From: Batkoa obscura
Taxonomy: Eukaryota; Entomophthoromycota; Entomophthoromycetes; Entomophthorales; Batkoaceae
Assembly: GCA_030770535.1 (NCBI GenBank)
Contig: JASVEC010000025.1
Coordinates: forward strand, 124,001-188,000
DNA length: 64,000 nt
Reading direction: 5' to 3'
In this document: in pieces, positions 44,692-54,380 of the stretch
Position numbering within the stretch: the first letter of the stretch is position 1
How the letters are laid out: the number at the start of each line of letters is the position of its first letter
Translations under genes and position numbers: made by a program
Notes under the pieces: generated by a model
Seen by the model: only the letters and a program-made list of their open reading frames with translations
The model's database searches: none
What the model was told of the DNA's origin: nothing

Positions 44692-46201
44692 TTATTTTTT
44701 ATTACTAAATAATTGAATCATTTCCTCATATACCATAGTAATATTTTGCTTATTTTTTTCATGAGTTAATAAATTATCATTATTATACATAACAGTATAA
44801 CAATTAAATGTTAATACTTTTTCATTTTCATTAAATACTTCATTATTATCTTTTAACGTTATAGCTATTAAAAAGGAATCCTAATAAAAGTATTAGAAAT
44901 AAAAATAATTACAATTATTAAATAAATAAACTTACTTTTTTTTGTAATAGAAACCAAGTTTTAAAACTAATGATACCATTTGTTGGTAAGATTTTAAAAA
45001 AGTTTCTTAATATCCTCGGGTTAAATTGATATTCACTATTATTAATTTCATAATTCATAGTTTCTTTTTCATTAATAAAATCATCAATATTAATTTGATT
45101 TTCACTAACAAAAACTTGTTTTTTTAACTAAAATATATTAATTAATTAATTAATTAATTATTACTATTATTAAAAATAAAAACTTACTTGATCAATTAAA
45201 TAAACTGAAAATCCATGTTGTTTAATTAAATAGGTGCCATCATGTGGACTAATAAACTTAGCTGTTAAGATTACTTTAAGCTAGTAAAATAAATTATTAA
45301 TTGATATAATATAAATAATATAAATAAATGATAAATAATAAATTTACCCTTAAAAAATAAGGGGATAAAATACACCATGACTCAGAATAGATTCTATTGG
45401 GATGTAATACTAAAGGTGAAAATATAATATCTTCATTTATTATTGTTAAATAATTCTTATTCATAGTTTCTAAATCATAGCAAGTGCTTAATCTATTTTT
45501 ATTAATATTCTATTTTAAAAAATTATTATTATCAGTTTACTTCTCTTTTACATTATTGTTCATTTTTTGTATCTAACTTGATATTAAATAATTGTAATAA
45601 TAATAAATTAAAATAAATTACACTAATAGTTGTATTTTGATTATTTACTTTTTCATAAGTTTCAAAAGATAAACTAAATAAAACATTAGGTATTGGAAGA
45701 GCACCAGTATTATTAAATTTTATAGTTAAAATTGGTATATCTTTATTATTGTCCGTTTCTATCTTTGATTCTAAAAAAATTAAAAATAGAATAATTAAAC
45801 AAAATAAGATTTACCTATAGATAAACTTGACAACAAAAAGGTTTCTAAAATTTTGGACATGGTAAAAGTAATTTCGCTTGTCTTTTGTAAATTACTTGTT
45901 AAGGCCTAAGTAATTGTTTTTACTATTATATATCTTAACTACAAAATAACGCTTACTTGGTATCCTTTTGCAAAATTATTTTGAGTAGTTATTAACACAT
46001 TTTTTAAACTATTAAATTCCGTTGTATCAATATCTCTTTTTATAAATTTAATTTCTATTTTTGATTCAAATAAAATCGATTTTACCCGTCCACTATCTTT
46101 TTAATTTCTTCATCAAGTTCATCTATAATTAACATTAAATTTTATTTTATTATTCCATATCAATTACTTTTTATATTACTTAACTCTTCTTTTTGATTCA
46201 T
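44692..46201 (-). CDS. Unrecognised multi-exon gene
   Basis: A chain of short exons on the reverse strand, from an ATG at 46201 (MNQKEEL...) to a TAA at 44692-44694. Each is bordered by GT-AG signals. Coding segments include DTTEFNSLKNVLITTQNNF, QKTSEITFTMSKILETFLL, GALPIPNVLFSLSFETYEK, IIFSPLVLHPNRIYSES, LTAKFISPHDGTYLIKQHG and a final segment with TWFLLQKKDSFLIAI. About 400 residues in all. The middle, with alternating beta-like stretches, suggests a folded domain, but I do not recognise a family. There is no signal peptide, transmembrane helix or catalytic motif. Exon borders are approximate. Confidence 0.6.
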
Positions 46202-46371
46202 TATATTAAAAAAAGTAAATTAAATTCTAACTTTATTATACTAAAATAGTAGTAATAAGCTTTAACCAATTAAAAATATATTGTAATTCGAATTGAATGA
46301 TGTTCTATAACACATCACTAATTTTTTACATCAATTTTTATTTTATTCATAATAAAATCAATTTATTTAAA

Positions 46372-46987
46372 ATGGAAAATAATAACAATAATACTAGTAT
46401 AACCACGACTAAGGATAATATAAATGATGATAATATAAAAAATGAAGATGATGATAGTATAAGTAATACTGAAAATAACAATGATAATAATACTCTCAAC
46501 GAAAGCAATGATGTATCAGGTAAATTAGAATCATAATCACAACTTATAATACTAACCGTATTTTCAAAAAGAATCAAAAAACAGAACAAAAAAGAACAAA
46601 GGACGAGTGGATCCTTCACGTCGAGCTCATTTAACACCCAATGTAGCGGGTAATTATCGGGGCAAAAAAGCAGCGGATGAATTATTAACAGATTCTCAAA
46701 AAAAATTACATCATATAGCTTCCGAGCAAAAAAGAAGAAGAAATATTAAATTGGGCTATGATAAGTTAACAGATTTGGTACCTAATTTAGAAATTAAAAA
46801 AAAAGTAGCTCAACCTTCAGAAACTTGTGTGTTACAAGAGTGTAAGTAATTCTTCGTTTTGATTAAAAATTATATATTAATGATTGCTTATTTAGCCGTC
46901 GATTATCTAAGGTATCTAATTGAGAAAAAAGAAGAGTTATTAGGTGAAATTGAAACGCTTGATCAAAGATCAAATGGAAGTAATTGA
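46372..46987 (+). CDS. Small bHLH transcription factor (Ino4/Mlx type)
   Basis: Predicted exons 46372-46519, 46572-46841 and 46896-46987, 169 aa from the ATG at 46372; an in-frame ATG at 46297 would add 25 residues. The first 50 residues are Asn/Asp/Thr-rich and acidic. The basic region and first helix read HHIASEQKRRRNIKLGYDKL. The H-x3-E-x2-RR pattern fits E-box (CACGTG-type) binding. The loop carries LVPNLEIKK, and the second helix in the last exon reads SVDYLRYLIEKKEELL. The protein is short and would need a dimer partner. Compared with Ino4 or Mlx, the acidic N-terminal tail is the main difference. The target genes are unknown. Confidence 0.85.
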
Positions 46988-47346
46988 GGAAATATTTTAA
47001 ACAAGGATGAGAATGTTTAATAAACTCTAAGTTATTAATTGAAATTTGTTTATAATTTATGTACAATTTTAGATGTTTTATTTGACTTTTTTAAGTTACA
47101 AGTATAAATGTATATTTGCTTAAAATGAAAATTAACAGCAATATATCTTTTCTGATAACTAAGTTATTGTAGATAAATTAAAGGACTTAATTAAAATATT
47201 CAACCTCTTCATGTTTGAATTTTTATAACCTTACATAATTTTACACAAATAATACCAAAACCAAATAATAAAATCACTCATTTATGCCATTTATCTTTAA
47301 TTTAAATAAATCAAGATTATAATAAAAAGCGCAACAATTAGCTAAC
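46988..47346. other. Spacer between convergent genes
   Basis: About 360 bp of AT-rich DNA between the stops of the bHLH gene (+) and NTF2 (-). No feature recognised. Confidence 0.5.
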
Positions 47347-47880
47347 TTAACCCAAATTAAGACGGAAAATATCGTTATGGACATAATAACCAGCAGCGTC
47401 TTTAGCCAAAAAGAAAGTTTGTGAAAATCCGAGGGGATTACTTTCTTCATCAACCTTATAGAAAGATAAATACTCGCTTCAAAAAAAATAAACTTTATAA
47501 TAAACTTACGGCAAGTAAACCAGTAACTGAAATAATAATGCTTTCTCCAGCGACACTTGGTTGTGGGTCAAAAGTAGAGATTTTATGTTGGACTTTTTGG
47601 AATGGTAAGCTCTATTTTAAAACTATAAACTCTACAGTCAAAAAAAACACATTAAATAACTTACGGTTAATTTTTCAGTGATACCAGCAACACTAGAAAA
47701 TTGTTGACCTTCAAAAGTTAACATAGAGCTTTCCCTCTATGAAAAATTATATATAAATTATAATCAACTCGATATAAAAATAAAACTTACGTAAAGGGAA
47801 GCCAGTTTACTTCTATCAGTGTCAAAAGTATTGTAATAAAATTCAACAAATTGTTGAGCTACAGTAGCAAAATCACCCAT
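47347..47880 (-). CDS. NTF2: Nuclear transport factor 2
   Basis: Predicted exons (reverse) 47791-47880, 47665-47736, 47510-47611 and 47347-47454, 123 aa (yeast Ntf2 has 125). All four exons join in phase 0. It starts [20 protein letters not shown], continues [32 protein letters not shown] and [20 protein letters not shown], and ends [13 protein letters not shown]. These are near-canonical NTF2 sequences. NTF2 is a small homodimer that carries Ran-GDP through the nuclear pore. Its start faces the DUF1308 gene start 283 bp away. Confidence 0.97.
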
Positions 47881-48163
47881 TTTTATTTAATTTTAAAAAA
47901 ACAATTTCTTGATTACTAAAGTTTTTCAAATTTGTTAATTCATACGAATTTTTTAATGGGATCCTTTTTATTATTAAAATTAAAGCTATTATCTTAATTT
48001 TAATTGGACAATTAAAATGGATTTTAGTTTTGATTGTTCTATTTTACTTAGCTACACACGCTTATTAAACTAAAAAATAATTAAAACTCACCAATAAAAT
48101 TCAATTATTTTTAAGCTACAAAAAATTAAAAAATTAAAAATGTTTATAAATTAATAAACAATA
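47881..48163. promoter_or_regulatory. Bidirectional intergenic region NTF2 / DUF1308 gene
   Basis: 283 bp between divergent starts, AT-rich, which must contain both promoters. No recognisable regulatory motif. Confidence 0.45.
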
Positions 48164-49570
48164 ATGATTGATGACAGTCAAGAAGACAATTACTATTTAA
48201 TAGAAGCTATTCAAATATTAAATGAAAGAAAGAATCATATTTATCAATTAGTAGAAGAATGGGAACAACAAATAATTAGTAACAGTATTAATAACAATCA
48301 AATTTATTTATTAGAAGACCCAACCATCTCTTTATTAACAGGTATTGAACGTTTAAAACAGCATTTAAATAAAGAAGCCCAACATTTATCTTATTTATTA
48401 GAAAACGAAGATTTGATATATCCTTATCATTTAACATGTTCCAACTTACCTTATTTAGAAGCCGTTTATTTAGCAGCCAAAAATCAGCAAGGTTTAGTTA
48501 CTTTGTTTAAAACATTTAGTTACAATGTAAAGATTGATGGAGAGATAATCAACGAAAAGATAACGATTGATATTATTGCTAGTCATGGTTTAGACTGGAT
48601 TAAAGTATCAGCAAGAAATAGTAAATATTTGATATCTCAATCTAAGATTGTAAATGAAGAAGAGGAAATGGAAGAGATGGGAGACGATAATGGAGAGTTA
48701 AGTGAGATTGAAAACAAAGCGTATCAGATGAAATGTGCAGCTATAGAAAATCAAATTCATTTTAAAATACCTAATATTAAATTTAGTTTTTTAAATATTA
48801 ATTTTAATCAACCTTATTATTTTCCATTAATTAATAAATTATTACAGCTTGATATTATACCAGAAAAAATTAATTCAAATCCTTCGTCTACTCTCTCTTT
48901 AAGTGATAAAACCAATTTATCTACTGAATATTTAAATTTAGATTGTACTACTTTAATTGCTCTTGCTTCTGAATTAACAAATAGTTATAATACTACTAAT
49001 AATCAATTATCTAGTTTAAAGGTAGAACATTATAACCAAATGAATGCATTAAAAATACAAATACAAAGTGAATTAAAGAAGCCATTGATGCCTATTTTAA
49101 TTCATTTATTAAAAGGTCATCAGCTTACTACAACTCGAGAATGCTATGAACGTTTTTTTTCAATTGTAAGTACCATTGCTGGAGAAAAAGAAAAGTTACG
49201 TGCTAATATTCTGTTTCGTCATTATCATCAAAATAATGAATTAATTCATCAGGATACTTTAATGTTACCAAATGATCCATTTTTAAATTTTAAATTAGTT
49301 ACTAATCAATCTCATGCTTATTCTATTCAAGTTTTAGATAATATTATTGACCCTAACTTTGAACACTTTTTATCTTTGAATTTTCATAAATTATATACTT
49401 CATTTCATATGTTAGTATTCGGTTCAGCTTATCAAAGAAAAATGTCCACAATTACTGCTAATACTTGGATTACTAGAGCTTTATTAGATAAAGCTCCTTA
49501 TTTAAAAGATACTAATTTTATTTTATTACATGAACCTCGTTCTTTTGTTGAAAATAAACTTAAGTTTTGA
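48164..49570 (+). CDS. DUF1308 / UPF0415 family protein (C7orf25-like)
   Basis: A single-exon gene, 468 aa. The N-terminal half is helical (NERKNHIYQLVEEWEQQI). It is followed by a conserved block LPYLEAVYLAAKNQQGLV, then IDIIASHGLDWIKVSARN and a short acidic insert. The DUF1308 segment contains LNLDCTTLIALASELTN, an acidic-start helix resembling PIN-like nuclease folds. The rest includes CYERFFSIVSTIAGEKEK and ends with TITANTWITRAL. The human relative C7orf25 has no settled function. Assignment to the family is by these motifs. Confidence 0.8.
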   Translation: MIDDSQEDNYYLIEAIQILNERKNHIYQLVEEWEQQIISNSINNNQIYLLEDPTISLLTGIERLKQHLNKEAQHLSYLLENEDLIYPYHLTCSNLPYLEAVYLAAKNQQGLVTLFKTFSYNVKIDGEIINEKITIDIIASHGLDWIKVSARNSKYLISQSKIVNEEEEMEEMGDDNGELSEIENKAYQMKCAAIENQIHFKIPNIKFSFLNINFNQPYYFPLINKLLQLDIIPEKINSNPSSTLSLSDKTNLSTEYLNLDCTTLIALASELTNSYNTTNNQLSSLKVEHYNQMNALKIQIQSELKKPLMPILIHLLKGHQLTTTRECYERFFSIVSTIAGEKEKLRANILFRHYHQNNELIHQDTLMLPNDPFLNFKLVTNQSHAYSIQVLDNIIDPNFEHFLSLNFHKLYTSFHMLVFGSAYQRKMSTITANTWITRALLDKAPYLKDTNFILLHEPRSFVENKLKF

Positions 49571-49717
49571 TCACTTTAATCAGTTAAGTCATTTAATAGT
49601 AATGATAATAATATACTTTTTCTTTTTTTATTGTTTTTATTAACAAAAATACAATATATTAAATTCCAAAATTGTGTTTTAATTTTTTTTAAAAATGAAA
49701 TAAATTTAATAAAAGAA

Positions 49718-52700
49718 CTATTGCTGATAATTTTGTCCAGGTGGTGGTGGATAAGGTGCATTAGGATCATGATAAGGTTGTTGATACCCTTGCATAGGAT
49801 GCTGTACGTAATTACCATCTTGATATTGATGGGGTGCATAGTTTGGATTCATATTTGGATAATTTTGATTAGGATCATAGTATCCTTGATTTGGAACCTG
49901 TCCATAAATCGGTTGTCCATGTTGTTGTTGATTTCCATATTGTTCATTGGAATAAACTTGGCCTTGCATTTGATCTATATAAGGTTGATTTGGCGGCGCA
50001 TGCGTATAACTTGGGTTGCCTTGTTGATCAACGCTACTAAGAGGTGCTTGAGGCTGGTGATAATTGCTAGGGTGACCATAGCTACCTTGAGAACTTCCAT
50101 GCGACATTGGGTAACTATGCATTTGAGGATGAGGATAACCTTGAGGTGGTACATGGCTTTGTTGATAACCGCTTTGGGAAGGCTGGTAGTTACTATAAGT
50201 TGGTTGTTGTGATGTACTAGATTGAGAGCCTTGATAATTGCCATATTCTGATTGCTTCGTTGTAGCAGGTTGAGCTTGACTACTTGATTGAGTTTTGGCT
50301 TGACTTTGTTTTTGCGAAGTGGTTTTGGATTTAGGTTGTGTTGGTGTTTTTGTTTGTGGAGATGAGGTTTGATATGAGGCAGATGAGTTTTGTGTCTTTG
50401 AGTTTGGTGATACTTCAGTAGTGTTGTGTTGTGTTGTAGAATGACTTTGGTTAGTATTTAATTCTTCAATTTGGCCTGGATTAGAACTATATTGTTGTGC
50501 ACCTCCTATAACTGTTTCAATGAATTGATCTGATATGCCTGTTGGAAGATTCATTAAATTCTCTGGGTTAAATATCCCCATCGGAATATCTTGTCCAAAG
50601 TTTTGATAACCTGGTCCATCCATAGCTGAACGATTGTTCCCGAGGCCATTTGCCATTAGCATTGGATTATTGAAATCAGCATTTGATCCTGCAAGAGCAT
50701 GTAAAGCATTTCCTAAATTTAAGTTGTATGTTCCATTTTGGCTCATAGCTGCAAGCTCATTAAGAGTTTGTGGATCAATACCACCAGAATTCATACCAAA
50801 CATGGCTTGTGTACTTGCCATTGCAGTGGAGAATAATGAATCATTGTTAGAGTTAGATCCATTATTGGAAGTAGGGGGTTGTATATTTTTCTTCTTAAAC
50901 ATTTCTGGAAGTTTAACTTTTTGGTGCTCAGCCATACCTGTAATAACAGTCATACAATAACGACCATTTTCACTGTATTTGGCAAATTTATTCAAGGTTG
51001 TTAAACAAGATAAGAACAAAGAGTACCATTGTTCGGAACCTTTAGAGCCATCAACTGATCCTTGTTGTCCTTGAGCTGGATTAGAGACTGAACTGACCTT
51101 AATCTTATGTAAAAAGACAAAAGCACTTACGTATAATGGGAAATATTTAAATGAAAGTCCATGAACCGCATAAAAAGAATCAAAACGCGTCATAATACGA
51201 ACGATTTCTGTAGCAGCATTAACTGTATCTCCCATCAAGTTGGTATCAGTAACTCTGAACAAACCATCAGTGTGGCATAAGACTTGCCCAACGATGATAG
51301 CAGTATGGTAAAAAGAGTGTAAAAATGGGATAAGATACATTTCTGCATAGCAATTTTTAAGGTTAGAGATGCTCTCAGGTGGTGATTCTGGAAGTTTCTT
51401 TAAGCTAGGTGGAAGTGATTTGAACCAATTTTTAAGAGAAACCAAACAATCATGAGCTCTTGTGGCACGATCTTGAAGGTTTGACTTAAGTTTTACAGAG
51501 GTAAGTAATCTATTTAACTTTCCTACAATTTGACCAAGTTTAGACATAGCAATAAAAACCAAGGTACAAGGGATCTCATCTGGATCATCTTCATCATCTG
51601 CAAGTGTAGGAAGTTTGACATCACATAATTCTTGTTGAATTGAGAGTGGACGACCTAACATTGTAGAATATAATGTATCTAAAACAAAACATCCCCACCA
51701 TGTCTTTTTACGGATTTCTTGTTCAACAGGTTCAAAAGCACCATTTAAAAGATTCTCACAATCTTTATGTAGCCCCAGCTCCATAGCCATACGTGTAGCC
51801 ATACCAGAATAAAGCCATACATTGTTAGAGACAGTAGTACGATGATGATAAAGGGTCATGAGGAGTAAAGCTTGAATGGTAAATATTTCTGCTTCAGAGA
51901 AACATTCATCAAGGCATTTCTTTGCTTGTGCTTCAAACTCTTCGGCTACTTCCTCATGAGATTTGTCTTTAAGTTGAGGGAAATAGTTATAACTTTTTTC
52001 ATTCGTATAAAAAATAGCAATCGCAAAAATAACGTTTAAAAGGAGAGCAGGTAATTTCCCTAAATCAAATTGAGACATAATAGTTGGTTTATGAAGTACT
52101 GGGAAGAAAGGGTAATGATAGCGGAAATACAAATCTAAAAGATGACGCTTTGCAGCAGTTGATAATACGATCTCATCTTTTGGTGGTGCTAAATCATCTT
52201 CAATATGCGTTTCTTGTAAAAGCACAGCAAGCTTTTCACATATATCTTGAGTTTCCTTATTGGTTGATCCAAGAAGAGATCCTGGGAAGCAACCATAATA
52301 AAATACGTTATCTGGACAAGTACGATCTCCAACCCAAATTCCATTCAAATCATCTTCCTCCTCATAAGGTGGTGAAGAGAAACGATTGGAATCAGATGGT
52401 TGTTGGGATGACTCATTTTCTACTGAGCTTAAATTTGGGGAAGAGGAACTATTAATATTACCAAAATTGGGAGGAAGTGCACTAGCAAAATTTTGACCTA
52501 AGAAATTTAAATTACCTGCTTCTGAAAATACGGCATTATTGAAATCTTGTTCCGATACACCTTCCAAAGAAGAGAAAAAAGGAAAGAAGTTAGAAGTAGG
52601 GTTATTTGGAGCAGGTCCTTGAGTTCTTGGTTGGGACGAGGTTGGTTGGCTTTGAAAGTTAGGTATATTTAAAGAAGGGTTTTGTTGCGAGTAAGAAGCA

Positions 52701-52927
52701 CTCGATGTATTTGTTTGAGGATAGCCTTGTGAGCCTGTAGGATTAGATGAACTTGATGTATTAGGTGCATTAGCTTGCGCTGCATGATTTTGAGCATAGT
52801 TAAATAAAGACTGCGCACTTATACAATGTCCACAGAAATAGCTTTGGTCCATAGAAGGGAACTGATGGCAAGATCTACATAGGGGACCATTGCTACCTGA
52901 TGAGTTATTCGAGTTGGATTGATTCAT
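49718..52927 (-). CDS. Fungal-specific transcription factor domain protein without Zn2Cys6 cluster
   Basis: A single-exon gene, 1,069 aa. The N-terminus has two CxxC pairs (CRSCHQF...YFCGHC, about residues 17-35). It is not the six-cysteine Zn(II)2Cys6 cluster that usually precedes this domain. A Ser/Pro/Gln-rich linker follows, then a segment with GIWVGDRTCPDNVFYYG. The fungal-specific transcription factor (middle homology) domain starts about residue 255 (HLLDLYFRYHYPFFPVLHKP, GMATRMAMELGLHKD, RKKTWWGCFVLDTLYSTMLG, RPLSIQQELCDVKLP). The last 250 residues are a Gln/Pro/Tyr/Ser-rich tail, like an activation or low-complexity region. It is a likely nuclear regulator, but the DNA-binding part is uncertain: it may bind through the CxxC unit or act with a partner. 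Confidence 0.85.
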   Translation of the reverse strand: MNQSNSNNSSGSNGPLCRSCHQFPSMDQSYFCGHCISAQSLFNYAQNHAAQANAPNTSSSSNPTGSQGYPQTNTSSASYSQQNPSLNIPNFQSQPTSSQPRTQGPAPNNPTSNFFPFFSSLEGVSEQDFNNAVFSEAGNLNFLGQNFASALPPNFGNINSSSSPNLSSVENESSQQPSDSNRFSSPPYEEEDDLNGIWVGDRTCPDNVFYYGCFPGSLLGSTNKETQDICEKLAVLLQETHIEDDLAPPKDEIVLSTAAKRHLLDLYFRYHYPFFPVLHKPTIMSQFDLGKLPALLLNVIFAIAIFYTNEKSYNYFPQLKDKSHEEVAEEFEAQAKKCLDECFSEAEIFTIQALLLMTLYHHRTTVSNNVWLYSGMATRMAMELGLHKDCENLLNGAFEPVEQEIRKKTWWGCFVLDTLYSTMLGRPLSIQQELCDVKLPTLADDEDDPDEIPCTLVFIAMSKLGQIVGKLNRLLTSVKLKSNLQDRATRAHDCLVSLKNWFKSLPPSLKKLPESPPESISNLKNCYAEMYLIPFLHSFYHTAIIVGQVLCHTDGLFRVTDTNLMGDTVNAATEIVRIMTRFDSFYAVHGLSFKYFPLYVSAFVFLHKIKVSSVSNPAQGQQGSVDGSKGSEQWYSLFLSCLTTLNKFAKYSENGRYCMTVITGMAEHQKVKLPEMFKKKNIQPPTSNNGSNSNNDSLFSTAMASTQAMFGMNSGGIDPQTLNELAAMSQNGTYNLNLGNALHALAGSNADFNNPMLMANGLGNNRSAMDGPGYQNFGQDIPMGIFNPENLMNLPTGISDQFIETVIGGAQQYSSNPGQIEELNTNQSHSTTQHNTTEVSPNSKTQNSSASYQTSSPQTKTPTQPKSKTTSQKQSQAKTQSSSQAQPATTKQSEYGNYQGSQSSTSQQPTYSNYQPSQSGYQQSHVPPQGYPHPQMHSYPMSHGSSQGSYGHPSNYHQPQAPLSSVDQQGNPSYTHAPPNQPYIDQMQGQVYSNEQYGNQQQHGQPIYGQVPNQGYYDPNQNYPNMNPNYAPHQYQDGNYVQHPMQGYQQPYHDPNAPYPPPPGQNYQQ

Positions 52928-53328
52928 CTTTATATGTTTAAATTAAAAGAGAAATTAACTTAGAAAATATTTGAAACCAACATTAAATTCATTTGCTTTT
53001 ACACAATCAGACCAATCATTTTACGATCGTTTTAATTTAACTAAAAATAAGTTTAAAAATAGAGTGCTCAAAATGATAAAGTAGGTTAAATGTAAATAAA
53101 ACAAGTGGTAGATATATTAATATATGCTGATGTATGTCACATTACCTGCTATTGCTTCATAAATAGATGTTTAGTATATATTTACTTTGTTGATAGTTTA
53201 TGTTTGTTATTAAAAAAATTATTTAGCTTGCTTATTTTTTTCAATGAATTTAGTATACTTTTAATTGGTTCCACTAGCATTTATTTATGCAAGAAATATG
53301 CTTATGATGACAAATAGAACAGCTTATA

Positions 53329-53846
53329 GCAGTCCAGATCAGTTCCGAAAAAAAATGGTTTATTTTAAAGTAAAAGCTTGGCCTAGAATGCTGTAAAAAT
53401 CAGGCCGAATTTAAACTTAATAGTTTTTGCCATGTTTTAAGAAAATATTGTTTATAAACTAACTTAAACTAGCTTTTTCTTATGCTTATTACAATGCTTT
53501 TAACTGATAAGCTGCTTTTGTACTCTTAAATTTAAAGTATGAAAATTTCTCAAATGTCTTAGCTTTCTTTTATTTTAAATTATACAACTAACATTTTCTA
53601 TCTTATTATATTTTTAATAAATAGAAATTCAATACTAATGATATAAGAACAAGATATTGCAATAATAATAAAAACAATAATGACAATATACCAGATTATA
53701 TTTGTTTATAAATATCTTCGAGCTTAGATTACAAATCTCAATGCAAATCAAGCCTTTTTTAAGCAGTAAGCTTTAAAAAAACCAGCCAACCAAATGGCTT
53801 GTTTTAAAAATTACCGCTTTTTTTCGGAATTGAGCTGGACCAGCTG
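53329..53846. mobile_element. TIR element, TA target, Tc1/mariner-like non-autonomous
   Basis: 518 bp. The left end reads gcagtccagatcagttccg and continues aaaaaaaatgg; the right end is a good complement (cggaattgagctggaccag preceded by ccgcttttttt). About 40 bp of each end match at roughly four positions in five. TA lies on each side (53327-53328 and 53847-53848). The interior is AT-rich without an open frame, so it is a non-autonomous or decayed copy. The superfamily is inferred only from the TA and from cagtcc-type ends. Confidence 0.7.
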
Positions 53847-54236
53847 TAGCTAAAAAAAGTTTGGGTTTTGAGTTAGAAAAGTTACTTTAAATGAGGTTCT
53901 GTTAAGCTTTAGTACAAAATTGTTAGCTTAATTACATTACCAAAATTGTTTGTATTTATTTACATGGTATGGAGTTAATGTTTTATTGCTATACTGTTTA
54001 AAGAGAAAAATATTACTAATTTGACAGTTTATGCTTATTAATAAACCTTTCTTATAATAATTTAATGTTATTAAAGTATTAAATTTTATCAATTTACACT
54101 TCGTTTTATATTTCTAAAACTTTTTTAATTTAAAACTGTATTTAAAAAACTACCATTTTGTTTAACATACCTATAGAATATTGCTGCCATGGTCCCATTA
54201 AAATAATAAATCATAACCTAATAATACTCTAATAAA

Positions 54237-54308
54237 GTAAATAAAAATAAAAATAAAAATAAAAATAAAAATAAAAATAAAAATAAAAATAAAAATAAAA
54301 ATAAAAAT
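54237..54308. repeat. Simple repeat (aaaata)n
   Basis: A run of about 11 near-perfect six-base units just 3' of the DIS3L2-like stop codon, probably inside its 3' untranslated region. Confidence 0.95.
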
Positions 54309-54380
54309 TATTGTGATACTAATAATTTTATGAACAAACATAAAATTACAATCAAAAATTACAATTAGATCAAAAAAGTA

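Larger units (their letters stand above)
52928..54380. other. Intergenic region with a TIR element and a hexamer repeat
   Basis: About 1.45 kb upstream of the transcription-factor gene and downstream of the DIS3L2-like gene. It holds a DNA element with inverted ends (53329-53846) and an aaaata-type repeat (54237-54308). No gene is supported; a 70-codon reading at 53105-53317 is isolated. Confidence 0.6.

Noticed and set aside
49631-50212. 193-codon hydrophobic forward reading
   Set aside because: Antisense of the Gln/Pro/Tyr-rich tail of the transcription-factor gene. The apparent membrane protein is a codon artefact.
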